Positions 1 to 7,664 of a DNA stretch of 21,065 nt are shown piece after piece. The stretch comes from CAYRCU01 sp964422865 (GTDB lineage: Bacteria; Patescibacteriota; Microgenomatia; UBA8517), in the NCBI GenBank assembly GCA_964422865.1, contig CAYRCU010000017.1, forward strand, positions 1-21,065, read 5' to 3'. Position 1 is the stretch's first letter; the number at the start of each line of letters is the position of its first letter. A program made the position numbers and the translations under genes. The notes under the pieces were generated by a model. The model was not told the origin of the DNA. It saw only the letters and a list, made by a program, of their open reading frames with translations, and did no database searches.

Positions 1-1
1 C

Positions 2-598
2 AAAAAAACATCAGCAAAGGAAATAAATTCAATAAAAAAGAAATACACAAAGGGGTCAGATTACATTCTGTTTTTAAGTACCCTAAAACCCAGCAAGAAT
101 ATTGAAGGACTTATCAAAGCTTGGTCAAAAGTACAGAGCAATTTTCCAAACGTTAAACTGGCAATTGCGGGAAAAAAGGGTTGGTTATACGAGTCAATTT
201 TCCAAATGACAAAAGATCTTGATATCTCCAATCGTGTTATCTTCACTGGATTTATTCCGGAAACAGATAAACCAGCTCTCATCGCGGGAGCTAAAATTTT
301 TATACTTCCGTCTTTTTGGGAAGGCTTCGGACTGGATGTATTAAACGCCTTTGCAAAAGGCACTCCCGTAATCTGCTCTAACAGAGGAAGCCTCCCTGAA
401 GTCGCAGGAAAAGCGGCAGTTCTTGTCGACCCAAAAAATGAAGACGGGATATCCCAAGCAATCAGCAGCGTTTTAACCATGAACAAAAAAAGATATAATG
501 GATTAATTGAAAAAGGTTTCGCTCAAGCCGCAGGGTTCTCTTGGGAAAACACGGCAAAAAAGACCCTAGAGGTATTTAATAAAGCTTTAAGCAAATGA
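2..598 (+). CDS. Glycosyltransferase family 4 (group 1), C-terminal part, 5' end outside window
   Basis: The reading frame is open from the window edge, so only the C-terminal nucleotide-sugar-binding half of a GT4 (GT-B fold) enzyme is present, about 198 residues. It starts in the linker before the second Rossmann domain: the motif DYILFLSTLKPSKNIEGLI (from about base 59) matches the family's 'ILFVGTLEPRKN' strand and loop. The donor-binding segment WEGFGLDVLNAFAKGTPV follows at bases 317-370. In the usual E-x7-E motif the first Glu is present (codon 320-322), but the position of the second is Asn (codon 344-346). The enzyme should transfer a sugar from a nucleotide donor onto a lipid-linked glycan at the cytoplasmic membrane face. 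Its stop overlaps the next start (ATGA), so it belongs to the downstream polysaccharide operon. The family call is firm; donor and acceptor are unknown. Confidence 0.9.
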   Translation, partial: KKTSAKEINSIKKKYTKGSDYILFLSTLKPSKNIEGLIKAWSKVQSNFPNVKLAIAGKKGWLYESIFQMTKDLDISNRVIFTGFIPETDKPALIAGAKIFILPSFWEGFGLDVLNAFAKGTPVICSNRGSLPEVAGKAAVLVDPKNEDGISQAISSVLTMNKKRYNGLIEKGFAQAAGFSWENTAKKTLEVFNKALSK

Positions 599-1236
599 TC
601 TATTCTGACAACATAAAAATATCAAGAAAAGGAATTGTTTTTACCGATAAGCACGGAAATGTACTTCCTTTATCTATTGCATCCAAAAAGATCAAAAATC
701 GCTTTCTTAATATTTGGCTTGATTTCAAGCTTTTTCTTCTTCATTTGGTTAGTTTCCATGTTCCTTCCCACTCCTTTAGAAAGTTTGTTTTCAAAACAGC
801 CGGCGTCAAGATCGCCAAAGGATCAACACTCCATATGGGTTGCAAATTCTTTGAGCCCAGAGGTATTTCAATAGGAAAAGACACCATTGTAGGCGACAGA
901 GTTTTTCTGGACGGAAGAGCGTCTCTAAAAATCGGGGACCATGTAGATATTGCTTCAGAAGTTATGATTTATAATTCCGAACATGATCTGGAAGACCCGA
1001 CCTTCAGTGCCGTCGAAGAAACGGTAGAAATCGGAGACTACGTCTTTATTGGTCCAAGGTCAATTATCCTTCCGGGCGTTAAAATTGGGAAAGGCGCGAT
1101 TATATCCGCAGGCGCAGTTGTTACAAAAGATGTGGAACAATTTGCAATTGTGGGAGGAGTCCCAGCCAGAAAGATTGGAGAAAGAAAGATAAAAGACTTG
1201 AAATATCGGCTTGGTCGGCCAAGGCTTTTTCAATAA
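595..1236 (+). CDS. Hexapeptide-repeat (LbH) O-acyltransferase, NodL/Maa/WbbJ type
   Basis: This 213-residue protein has an N-terminal helical part (about 1-65) with a hydrophobic stretch near 39-55. A left-handed parallel beta-helix follows at about 70-195, shown by repeated [LIV]-G-x4 hexapeptides such as ISIGKDTIVGDRVFLDG and VEIGDYVFIGPRSIILPG. The conserved catalytic-type His (His130, in NSEHDLEDP) is present, as is the family's closing GGVPARKIG motif (187-195). Family members transfer acetyl or other acyl groups from acyl-CoA to a sugar hydroxyl, and in polysaccharide clusters they decorate the repeat unit. The ATG at 595 overlaps the stop of the preceding glycosyltransferase by 4 bases, which supports the start and suggests translational coupling. 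The acyl group and sugar acceptor cannot be read from the sequence. Confidence 0.9.
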   Translation: MIYSDNIKISRKGIVFTDKHGNVLPLSIASKKIKNRFLNIWLDFKLFLLHLVSFHVPSHSFRKFVFKTAGVKIAKGSTLHMGCKFFEPRGISIGKDTIVGDRVFLDGRASLKIGDHVDIASEVMIYNSEHDLEDPTFSAVEETVEIGDYVFIGPRSIILPGVKIGKGAIISAGAVVTKDVEQFAIVGGVPARKIGERKIKDLKYRLGRPRLFQ

Positions 1237-1799
1237 TGAAGTCAATTCTAAACGCTCTTTACATTCTTGTGCTCATTGTCTTCATCACATACCTTTTTCC
1301 CAAATCCCCGCCGTTCCCGCCGCCGCCGCCGGATGCTGTTCAATCAATGGAAAAAGCCGACACGGAAACCACTCTCAGAAGGGCATATTTTACTAATTAC
1401 ACCCGCGATCAGATAATTGCTCACTACAAAGCGCATTTCAGGCATTTTCCGACCCTTAATCTTAATTATCCTCCCGAAGATGCTCAAACTTTGATAAGAG
1501 ATCAAACAAGAAGTTACTACCTTGAAGAGTTGGTTCATCCCTTTAGGGAATCTCTATATATAAACGGATTTATTCCTACAAAAGCTAAAGATGAAATATG
1601 GTATAAGGGCGAACACTTTCAGCAAAAAATTACAATAAAATACTCTCCCTCAAACATTTATGTGCGCATAATTCTTGCAGTAATTACATCACTTGTGGCT
1701 TACATGATAATCAATCTTTTCTTGCAATCACTGAATGAGTTGTCCGTTGAAATATTCCAATACCGCAACAATGACAGAAAGAAGCAAAGAGTCAGGTAA
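1236..1799 (+). CDS. Unknown membrane protein with polyproline segment
   Basis: I do not recognise the family of this 187-residue protein. An N-terminal hydrophobic segment (about 6-22) acts as signal anchor. A proline-rich linker follows, with SPPFPPPPPD at about 24-33. Next comes a polar, Tyr- and His-rich middle region (about 40-140, with RRAYFTNYTRDQIIAHYK). A second transmembrane segment lies at about 146-165 and is followed by a short basic tail. The likely topology is two membrane passes with an extracytoplasmic domain of about 120 residues. The start ATG shares one base with the previous stop (TAATG), so the gene sits inside the glycan operon and probably has a surface or polysaccharide role; that role is inferred from position only. 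The five consecutive prolines would normally need EF-P for efficient translation. A small ORF (1771-1878) overlaps its 3' end in another frame. Confidence 0.75.
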   Translation: MKSILNALYILVLIVFITYLFPKSPPFPPPPPDAVQSMEKADTETTLRRAYFTNYTRDQIIAHYKAHFRHFPTLNLNYPPEDAQTLIRDQTRSYYLEELVHPFRESLYINGFIPTKAKDEIWYKGEHFQQKITIKYSPSNIYVRIILAVITSLVAYMIINLFLQSLNELSVEIFQYRNNDRKKQRVR

Positions 1800-1878
1800 C
1801 AAATTCCCGCCCACACCGGTAGGAATAAAAATAGAAGGCAAAAGCCCGGTTACAATAATTAGACAAAAGAAAAGTTAA
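1771..1878 (+). CDS. Possible small 35-residue ORF overlapping the preceding gene
   Basis: ATG at 1771 opens a 35-codon frame ending in TAA at 1876-1878. It overlaps the last 29 bases of the upstream gene and fills most of the only sizeable gap in this otherwise overlapping operon. The product is polar and basic, with the segment FPPTPVGIKIEGKSPVTIIR and no membrane segment. No clear ribosome binding site precedes it; translation could be coupled to the upstream gene. Alternatively it is the displaced C-terminal tail of the upstream protein after a frameshift (real or an assembly error), or a chance ORF. I do not recognise the sequence. Confidence 0.35.
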   Translation: MTERSKESGNKFPPTPVGIKIEGKSPVTIIRQKKS

Positions 1879-1893
1879 ACAAATAAAAACAAG

Positions 1894-2802
1894 ATGGATC
1901 TTTCAATCATTATCCCAAGCTACAATACAAAAGATTTGATAACATCCTGCGTAAAATCCATTATCAAGCACACCAGTGGATTAAAGTACGAAATCATTGT
2001 TGTCGATAACGCTTCAACAGATAAAAGTGTTGAGGTCCTTAAAAAACAAAAAAAAGTCAATCTTATCGAAAATAATAAAAACCTCGGTTTCGCCGGCGCC
2101 AATAACATAGGGTACAAAGAATCAAAAGGAGAATACATTTTATTTCTCAATTCAGACACTCTTCTTAGAAATAATCTTTTAAAAGAAATGATTGATTGGA
2201 TGAAAAAGAATCCCGACGTGGGCGCTGCTTCATGTACTCTTAAAAATTCAGACGGCTCTTTACAGGCCACGGGTGGCTACTTTCCAACTCTTACAAGGGT
2301 AATTGCCTGGATGTTTTTTCTTGATGACATCCCCGGAGTAAACATGTTTATTAAATCTTTCCATCCGATGGGAAACAAGTCACCCATAAAAAACATTTCC
2401 TTTTATAAAAAAGAAAGAGAAATCGACTGGTTAACCGGAGCTTTCATGCTTACAAGAAAAAATATTCTCGACAAACTTAAAGGTCCTTGGGATGAAAGTT
2501 ATTTTATGTACACGGAAGACGTGGACATTTGTTATCGTATCAAAAGAAGTGGCCACAAGATTATGTATCTTCCCCGTTGGGATATTACTCATTTGGGGGG
2601 AGCCAGCGGTACAAAAGAATCCACAATCCTTTCGGAGTTCAGAGGAGTTAAGCGTTTCTACAATAAATTCTATCCTAAATGGCAATATCCCATTCTTAGG
2701 TTTTTATTAAAAACCGGCTCTTTGGGTAGAATTATTATTTTCGGTATACTTGAAGGGTTAAATTCTGCAAAAATATATGCCAAAGCATTTAAAAAAATCT
2801 AA
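1894..2802 (+). CDS. Glycosyltransferase family 2 (rhamnosyltransferase-like)
   Basis: This 302-residue protein has a GT-A fold. It begins with the family 2 signature LSIIIPSYNTKDL (residues 3-15), followed by the nucleotide-binding IIVVDNASTDKS (34-45) and NLGFAGANNIG (63-73). A metal-binding region FLNSDT (84-89, equivalent to DXD) comes next. Further on are WLTGAFMLTRK and the acceptor/catalytic region YTEDVDICYRIK, both typical of the WbbL-like subgroup that often transfers rhamnose or related sugars. The C-terminus (about 245-302) is hydrophobic and basic and may associate with the membrane. The gene resembles the other GT2 at 6768-7664, including its NTKDL and VVDN(A/G)STD blocks, which suggests duplication. 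Its 3' end overlaps the next gene by 26 bases. The exact donor sugar is not determinable. Confidence 0.9.
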   Translation: MDLSIIIPSYNTKDLITSCVKSIIKHTSGLKYEIIVVDNASTDKSVEVLKKQKKVNLIENNKNLGFAGANNIGYKESKGEYILFLNSDTLLRNNLLKEMIDWMKKNPDVGAASCTLKNSDGSLQATGGYFPTLTRVIAWMFFLDDIPGVNMFIKSFHPMGNKSPIKNISFYKKEREIDWLTGAFMLTRKNILDKLKGPWDESYFMYTEDVDICYRIKRSGHKIMYLPRWDITHLGGASGTKESTILSEFRGVKRFYNKFYPKWQYPILRFLLKTGSLGRIIIFGILEGLNSAKIYAKAFKKI

Positions 2803-4132
2803 GCACTCAATCACTAAGTTTTCGGTCGCGGCTCTCCTTCTTGCTGTTCCTTTGTACCCAAAATTTCCATTTATCAGTATCCCCGGGAGTCAGGTTGCTC
2901 TACGTCTGGAGGATATTCTGTTGGGAGCCATATTTTGTCTTTGGATAGTTTTCAATTATTCAAATTTCAACAAACTCTTTAAAAATAACATTGTCCGGGC
3001 AATACTTCTTTTCTGGGTTATCGGTGCAATTTCAGTCATGTCAGGAATCTTAATAACAAAAACCGTCATTCCACACATAGCTTTTCTTCACTGGGCAAGA
3101 AGAATAGAGTATATGCTGGCTTTTTTCATAGGATTTACCTCAATCAAATCAAAAAGTGATTTAGCCTTTTATATCAGAATTATTCTTATCACCCTTCTTA
3201 TAGCATTTGTATACGGAGTGGGCCAAAAGCATTTTCATTGGCCCATCATTTCCACTCAAAATCAAGAGTATGCCAAGGGAATCGCCCTCCGCTACGTTCC
3301 CGGCGGCCATATACCCTCGGCATTTGCGGGGCACTACGACCTATCTTCATATTTAATATTAATTCTTCCCCTGGTGGTTTCACTTTTCGCGGCAGACAAA
3401 AAAATTATTGGTGAAGTCTTTTACACAAAGAAAATTTTGGCTGCAAAAATGTTTCTTCTGTTTACGTATCTATCAAGTCTGTGGCTTTTGGTTAACGCAG
3501 CCTCAAGAATTTCAATAGTTTCTTATCTGCTGGCCGTCTCGCTTGTGCTTCTCTTTGCCCGTCGCATTAAACTGATTGTAGCGATGCTTGCTGTCAGCAT
3601 TATATTTGTCGGCATGACCTCAAATTTAATCACTCGCTATACAAGAATTCTTAAAGTTGTTGTCGAAAAAGTTTCCTACTCTGTTGTGCATGAAGCTTAC
3701 GCAAGCTCTCTTGAATTCACCCCGAAAGTTCTCTCGGCCATAGAGGATAGATCAACCTCCATAAGACTGAACGTAGAATGGCCCCGAGCAATAAGAGCAT
3801 TTAAAAAAAACCCTCTTCTCGGCACGGGCTATTCTTCAATAACCCTCGCTACGGATAACGATTATTTAAGAATGTTGGGGGAAGTGGGATTACTGGGAAG
3901 TTTGGCTTTTCTGTCTTTGTTCCTTCTCGTGTTTAAAACATTTTTGTACCTCTGCCCGATTCCGCCGACACTTTCTTTAAGGCACATTTTTTCTCTCAGC
4001 ATCTTCTCCGCGCTTCCCGGCATTTTTCTTAATATGGTATTTATAGACATTCTCGAAGCATCAAAGTTTGCAATAATGTTCTGGCTGCTTCTCGGCATGG
4101 CAGTCTCACTAAATATCAAAAAAAATGTTTAA
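2777..4132 (+). CDS. O-antigen ligase / Wzy-like polymerase family membrane protein
   Basis: This 451-residue, strongly hydrophobic protein has roughly ten to twelve predicted membrane segments separated by short loops. A large polar loop lies between about 285 and 355. It ends in NPLLGTGYSSITLATDNDYLRMLGEVGLLG, given here only to identify the region; the key residues are the Gly-rich start, the Asn-Asp-Tyr-Leu core and the Glu before the next membrane helix, as in the Wzy_C/O-antigen ligase family. Such proteins join lipid-linked glycan units to each other (Wzy polymerase) or to an acceptor (WaaL-type ligase) at the outer face of the membrane. Ligase and polymerase cannot be told apart from sequence. 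The ATG at 2777 lies inside the GT2 gene, and the 3' end overlaps the next gene by 8 bases, so all belong to one operon. Confidence 0.82.
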   Translation: MPKHLKKSKHSITKFSVAALLLAVPLYPKFPFISIPGSQVALRLEDILLGAIFCLWIVFNYSNFNKLFKNNIVRAILLFWVIGAISVMSGILITKTVIPHIAFLHWARRIEYMLAFFIGFTSIKSKSDLAFYIRIILITLLIAFVYGVGQKHFHWPIISTQNQEYAKGIALRYVPGGHIPSAFAGHYDLSSYLILILPLVVSLFAADKKIIGEVFYTKKILAAKMFLLFTYLSSLWLLVNAASRISIVSYLLAVSLVLLFARRIKLIVAMLAVSIIFVGMTSNLITRYTRILKVVVEKVSYSVVHEAYASSLEFTPKVLSAIEDRSTSIRLNVEWPRAIRAFKKNPLLGTGYSSITLATDNDYLRMLGEVGLLGSLAFLSLFLLVFKTFLYLCPIPPTLSLRHIFSLSIFSALPGIFLNMVFIDILEASKFAIMFWLLLGMAVSLNIKKNV

Positions 4133-5567
4133 CAATTTATTAAAGTCTCAACGTTTCGAGTATTTCATTTTATCTATGATTATTATTTTGGGTTTTGTAG
4201 TGCGTCTTTATAAAATTGCCACGCCTTTGGCAGATTGGCATTCTTGGAGGCAGGTAGATACAGCTTCCGTCACAAAAAATCTGATATCTTCAAATTACGA
4301 TATTCTTCATCCCAAATACCACGATATCTCCTCTATCCAAACTGGCTATTTTAATCCCAAAGGATATCGCTTTGTTGAGTTTCCTGTCTTTAATATTCTC
4401 CATGCACAATTACACGAATTGCTCCCCCAAATACCATTTGAATCCTCAGGTAGGATTATTTCAATTATGGCAGCGCTTCTGACGACACTCATTATATATT
4501 TGCTTGGAAAAGATCACATAGGCAGGTGGGGAGGGATTCTTTCGGCATTCTTCTATGCATTTATACCTTTCAATATCTACTTTACTCGCGTTGTTCTTCC
4601 GGATCCGCTTGCCACATTTCTTGCTACTGCATCGGTTTGGCTTTTTTACAAATACACTAAGTCACAAAATCTCATAACTCTATTCCTATCAAGTCTTGTT
4701 TTCTCCTCGGCGATGCTTACAAAACCTTTTGCAATCTTCTATGCAGTCCCCATCATTTACTTGGGTTTAAAAAAGTTTAAGCCTAAAGAAATTATCACAA
4801 GTATTCCTCTTGTTCTTGCTTTTCATTTGGCCTTAAGCCCCTTTCTTTTGTGGAGAATATGGCTTAATCAAGGAATTTTTTTTGTAGGAATTCCTCATAT
4901 GTCATGGGCATTCAATAGCGACAAGATCCGCTTTAAACCATCTTTCTTTAAGTGGATCTTTGCGGAACGTATTGGCACTTTGATATTGGGTGTCTGGGGT
5001 ATTTTTCCCTTTATTATTGGAATTGTGTCTCAAAAAAGAAAACAAAGTCTTATAAATTTTATTTTCTTAGGATCACTTTTGTATTTAACGATTATCGCCA
5101 CGGCAAACGTGCGTCACGATTATTATCAAACTTTCATCATCCCGGCAATCTCACTAATTTTAGCCCAAGGCACAATTTATTTGTGGAAAACAAAGTTAAA
5201 TCTACTTACAAAACCCTTACTGGTTTTTTCCATAGGGATGATGTTTCTTATAGGTGTTTATGAGATAAAAGGAAACTATAATATAAATCACCCTGAAATA
5301 GTAAAAGCCGGCAAGGCAGCAGACAAACTTCTTCCGGAAGAAGCATTAGTCATAGCGCCTTACAATGGAGATACAACCTTTCTTTACCAAACCGGTCGCA
5401 GCGGCTGGCCCGTTATAAACGAATCAATTGAAGACATGATAAAAAAGGGAGCAAATTACTATATTTCAGTTAATTACGACAATGACACAAACACGCTTAT
5501 GCAAAAATATAAGCCCATGATAAAAAACACTGATTATATTATTTTAGATCTTACAAAACCCATATGA
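4125..5567 (+). CDS. GT-C membrane glycosyltransferase (ArnT/PMT-like, GT39/83 superfamily)
   Basis: This 480-residue protein has many membrane segments. After the first one (about 12-27) comes the extracytoplasmic loop with LADWHSWRQVDTASV (35-49), which carries acidic residues in the place of the catalytic Asp of the ArnT/protein-mannosyltransferase superfamily. A second family-like block, FTRVVLPDPLATFLATASVW, lies near 149-168 between membrane helices. A soluble C-terminal part (about 385-480) follows the last helix. These enzymes use polyprenyl-phosphate-linked sugars at the outer membrane face to add single sugars to lipids, glycans or proteins. The context suggests modification of the exported polysaccharide or of a surface protein; this is inference. 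The start overlaps the upstream gene by 8 bases and the stop overlaps the next start (ATGA). Confidence 0.82.
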   Translation: MFNNLLKSQRFEYFILSMIIILGFVVRLYKIATPLADWHSWRQVDTASVTKNLISSNYDILHPKYHDISSIQTGYFNPKGYRFVEFPVFNILHAQLHELLPQIPFESSGRIISIMAALLTTLIIYLLGKDHIGRWGGILSAFFYAFIPFNIYFTRVVLPDPLATFLATASVWLFYKYTKSQNLITLFLSSLVFSSAMLTKPFAIFYAVPIIYLGLKKFKPKEIITSIPLVLAFHLALSPFLLWRIWLNQGIFFVGIPHMSWAFNSDKIRFKPSFFKWIFAERIGTLILGVWGIFPFIIGIVSQKRKQSLINFIFLGSLLYLTIIATANVRHDYYQTFIIPAISLILAQGTIYLWKTKLNLLTKPLLVFSIGMMFLIGVYEIKGNYNINHPEIVKAGKAADKLLPEEALVIAPYNGDTTFLYQTGRSGWPVINESIEDMIKKGANYYISVNYDNDTNTLMQKYKPMIKNTDYIILDLTKPI

Positions 5568-6781
5568 AGATATTAGTTATCGTCCCTTTCCTTCCAAACA
5601 CCTCCATGTCCGGAGGTCAAACTCGCTGGTACAACATCATAAAATACTTGTCAAAAGAAAACGAGATAACGCTTTTTTCGTTAATCAAAGATGAGTCTGA
5701 AAAAAAAATCATCCCGGAACTGGAAAAATATTGCAAAAAAGTTTGTGTGTTCAAACGTTCAAAATCTCCTTGGGCTATTAAAAATTTAGCTTTAGCAATG
5801 TTCACCTTTTATCCGCTTCTTATTACTCGCAACTGGTCGCCGCAAGAAAAAAGAGCCATAAAAAAAGAACTGGAAAATGAAAAGTATGATTTAATTCACG
5901 CAGAAACTTTCTATGTGATGCCCCACATCCCCAAAGGAAAAGTGCCTTCAATTATGGTGGAGCAAACGATAGAATATCAAGTTTACAAACATTTTGTGGA
6001 TAATGAAGTATCTCTTCTTCTCCGTCCACTCTTGATGATAGATATATTTAAACTTCGATATTGGGAAAAGCACTTTTGGAAAAAGACGGATCAGGTCGTA
6101 GCTGTCAGCAATACCGACAAAGAAGTTATGGAAAAACTTGTTCCGGGGATAGATGTGGATGTTGTTCCAAACGGGATTGATATTGCATATTTTCAGGCAA
6201 AAGAGGTTGCAAAAAAGACTCCTCCCAGAATCCTTTTTGTCGGCAATTTCAACTGGCTTCAAAATGTTGAAGCATTAAACATCTTAATTGATGATGTGTG
6301 GCCGCAAATCAGGTTTAAAGAGCCAAGTGTAAAACTCTGGGTGGTGGGGAAAAGCATTCCCAAAAGAGTGGTAAAGATGGCCAAACTCAGGAAAGACATA
6401 AAAACAACTGAATCAATCCCAGATATACGCGACGCATACAAAGCCGCAACTGTTATGGTGGCTCCCCTCAAGGGTCCCGGGGGCACAAGGCTTAAAATTC
6501 TCGAGGCTCTTGCTTCGAAGCTCCCGGTGGTTTCCACTTCAATAGGAGTTGAAGGCCTGGATTTAACTCCCGGAAAACACGCTCTCGTTAGCGACACCTC
6601 GGAGGGCTTAGCCAAAGAAACTGTCCGGCTTCTAAAAAACCCGAAATTACTCAAAAAAGTGGGGGAGGAAGGCTATAATTTTGTTCGTGCAAAGTACGAC
6701 TGGAAAGAAATAGTAAAACTCCACACAAAAATATACAAAAAAGCTGCAAGAAATTTCAAAAGGACATATGGAAAAGCCTGA
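5564..6781 (+). CDS. Glycosyltransferase family 4 (group 1)
   Basis: This 405-residue GT-B enzyme has an N-terminal acceptor domain beginning MKILVIVPFLP, with the glycine-rich SMSGGQTRWYNII (about 14-26). A linker carries VVPNGIDIAYF (about 200-210). The C-terminal donor domain starts with ILFVGNFNWLQNVEAL and contains APLKGPGGTRLKILEALASK (about 301-320), the 'GGTRLKxLEA' form of the donor-binding motif seen in one GT4 subgroup, where the classical first Glu of E-x7-E is absent. It should add a nucleotide-activated sugar to a growing lipid-linked glycan in the cytoplasm. The ATG overlaps the previous stop (ATGA), and the 3' end overlaps the following GT2 by 14 bases. The donor is unknown. 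Confidence 0.9.
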   Translation: MKILVIVPFLPNTSMSGGQTRWYNIIKYLSKENEITLFSLIKDESEKKIIPELEKYCKKVCVFKRSKSPWAIKNLALAMFTFYPLLITRNWSPQEKRAIKKELENEKYDLIHAETFYVMPHIPKGKVPSIMVEQTIEYQVYKHFVDNEVSLLLRPLLMIDIFKLRYWEKHFWKKTDQVVAVSNTDKEVMEKLVPGIDVDVVPNGIDIAYFQAKEVAKKTPPRILFVGNFNWLQNVEALNILIDDVWPQIRFKEPSVKLWVVGKSIPKRVVKMAKLRKDIKTTESIPDIRDAYKAATVMVAPLKGPGGTRLKILEALASKLPVVSTSIGVEGLDLTPGKHALVSDTSEGLAKETVRLLKNPKLLKKVGEEGYNFVRAKYDWKEIVKLHTKIYKKAARNFKRTYGKA

Positions 6782-7664
6782 GCTCTCAGTAATTATATTA
6801 AATTACAATACAAAGGATCTTACTTTTAAGTGCATAGAATCAATCCGCAAGCACACACACGGGGTAAATTATGAAATCATCGTTGTCGACAACGGGTCAA
6901 CCGATGGTAGTGTTGAGGTCATAAAAAAGCACGAAAAAATAATACTTATCAAAAATGACAAGAACTTGGGGTTTGCAGCAGGGAACAACTCTGCCCGAAA
7001 AATTGTAAAAGGAAAATACATTTTATTCTTAAATTCAGATATTCTTCTGACTGAAAACACATTCAAATCAGTTCTGGATTATTTCAAAAAACACAAAGAC
7101 GCAGGAGCCCTAACATGCAAACTTGTCATGCCGTCGGGGAAATTAGATAAAGACGCAAGAAGATCTTTTCCGACTCCCTGGATAGCACTCACCCATTTTG
7201 CTCGATTGGACCTGCTTTTACCAAAATCCCGCATTTTTTCTAAATACTGGTATGGATATATCTCACCTGACACAACTCATGAGATAGATGTGGTCCAGGG
7301 TTCGTTTTTCTTGTCCTCAAAAAAAATCTTAGACAAAGTTGACTGGTTTGATGAAGATTATTTTCTAAACGGTGAGGATATCGATCTGAGCTGGAAAATA
7401 AAAAACTTGGGGTTAAAAAATATATACTATCCCAAAACCTCAGCTATTCATATAAAAGGTGCGACCAAGGGTAAAAAGCAGGCAAGAATGAAAAAACCAC
7501 CTCTCAAAGAAAGGATTAAGTTTACACTGATGGGAATAAATGCAATGGAAATTTTTTACAATAAAAGGCTCAAAAAATCATATTCACCCATCACTAATGC
7601 GACAGTTTTTGCGGGTATTAAAATGCTTAAAGTTATTCGAGTCATAAAAATATTTTTAGTATGA
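6768..7664 (+). CDS. Glycosyltransferase family 2 (rhamnosyltransferase-like), second copy
   Basis: This 298-residue GT-A enzyme follows the same plan as the GT2 at 1894-2802: LSVIILNYNTKDL near residues 5-17, IIVVDNGSTDGSVEV near 36-50, NLGFAAGNNSA near 65-75, FLNSDI near 86-91 (metal and nucleotide site), and the later EDIDLSWKIK block that corresponds to EDVDICYRIK. The C-terminus is basic and ends in a short hydrophobic segment. Role: transfer of a nucleotide-activated sugar, probably rhamnose-like by subgroup, to the growing glycan; the sugar is inferred. The stop overlaps the next start by 4 bases (ATGA), so it is coupled to the following GT4. Confidence 0.9.
   Translation: MEKPELSVIILNYNTKDLTFKCIESIRKHTHGVNYEIIVVDNGSTDGSVEVIKKHEKIILIKNDKNLGFAAGNNSARKIVKGKYILFLNSDILLTENTFKSVLDYFKKHKDAGALTCKLVMPSGKLDKDARRSFPTPWIALTHFARLDLLLPKSRIFSKYWYGYISPDTTHEIDVVQGSFFLSSKKILDKVDWFDEDYFLNGEDIDLSWKIKNLGLKNIYYPKTSAIHIKGATKGKKQARMKKPPLKERIKFTLMGINAMEIFYNKRLKKSYSPITNATVFAGIKMLKVIRVIKIFLV

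Noticed and set aside
62..80. Another copy of the repeat core (TACATTCTGTT followed by TTAAGTA)
   Set aside because: It lies within the conserved GT4 coding segment (YILFLST) and matches over only 11 bases, so chance is more likely than a true repeat copy.
61..486. Minus-strand ORF of 141 codons opposite the GT4 gene
   Set aside because: The plus strand has clear GT4 homology over the same bases; the minus frame has no recognisable motif and is a shadow.
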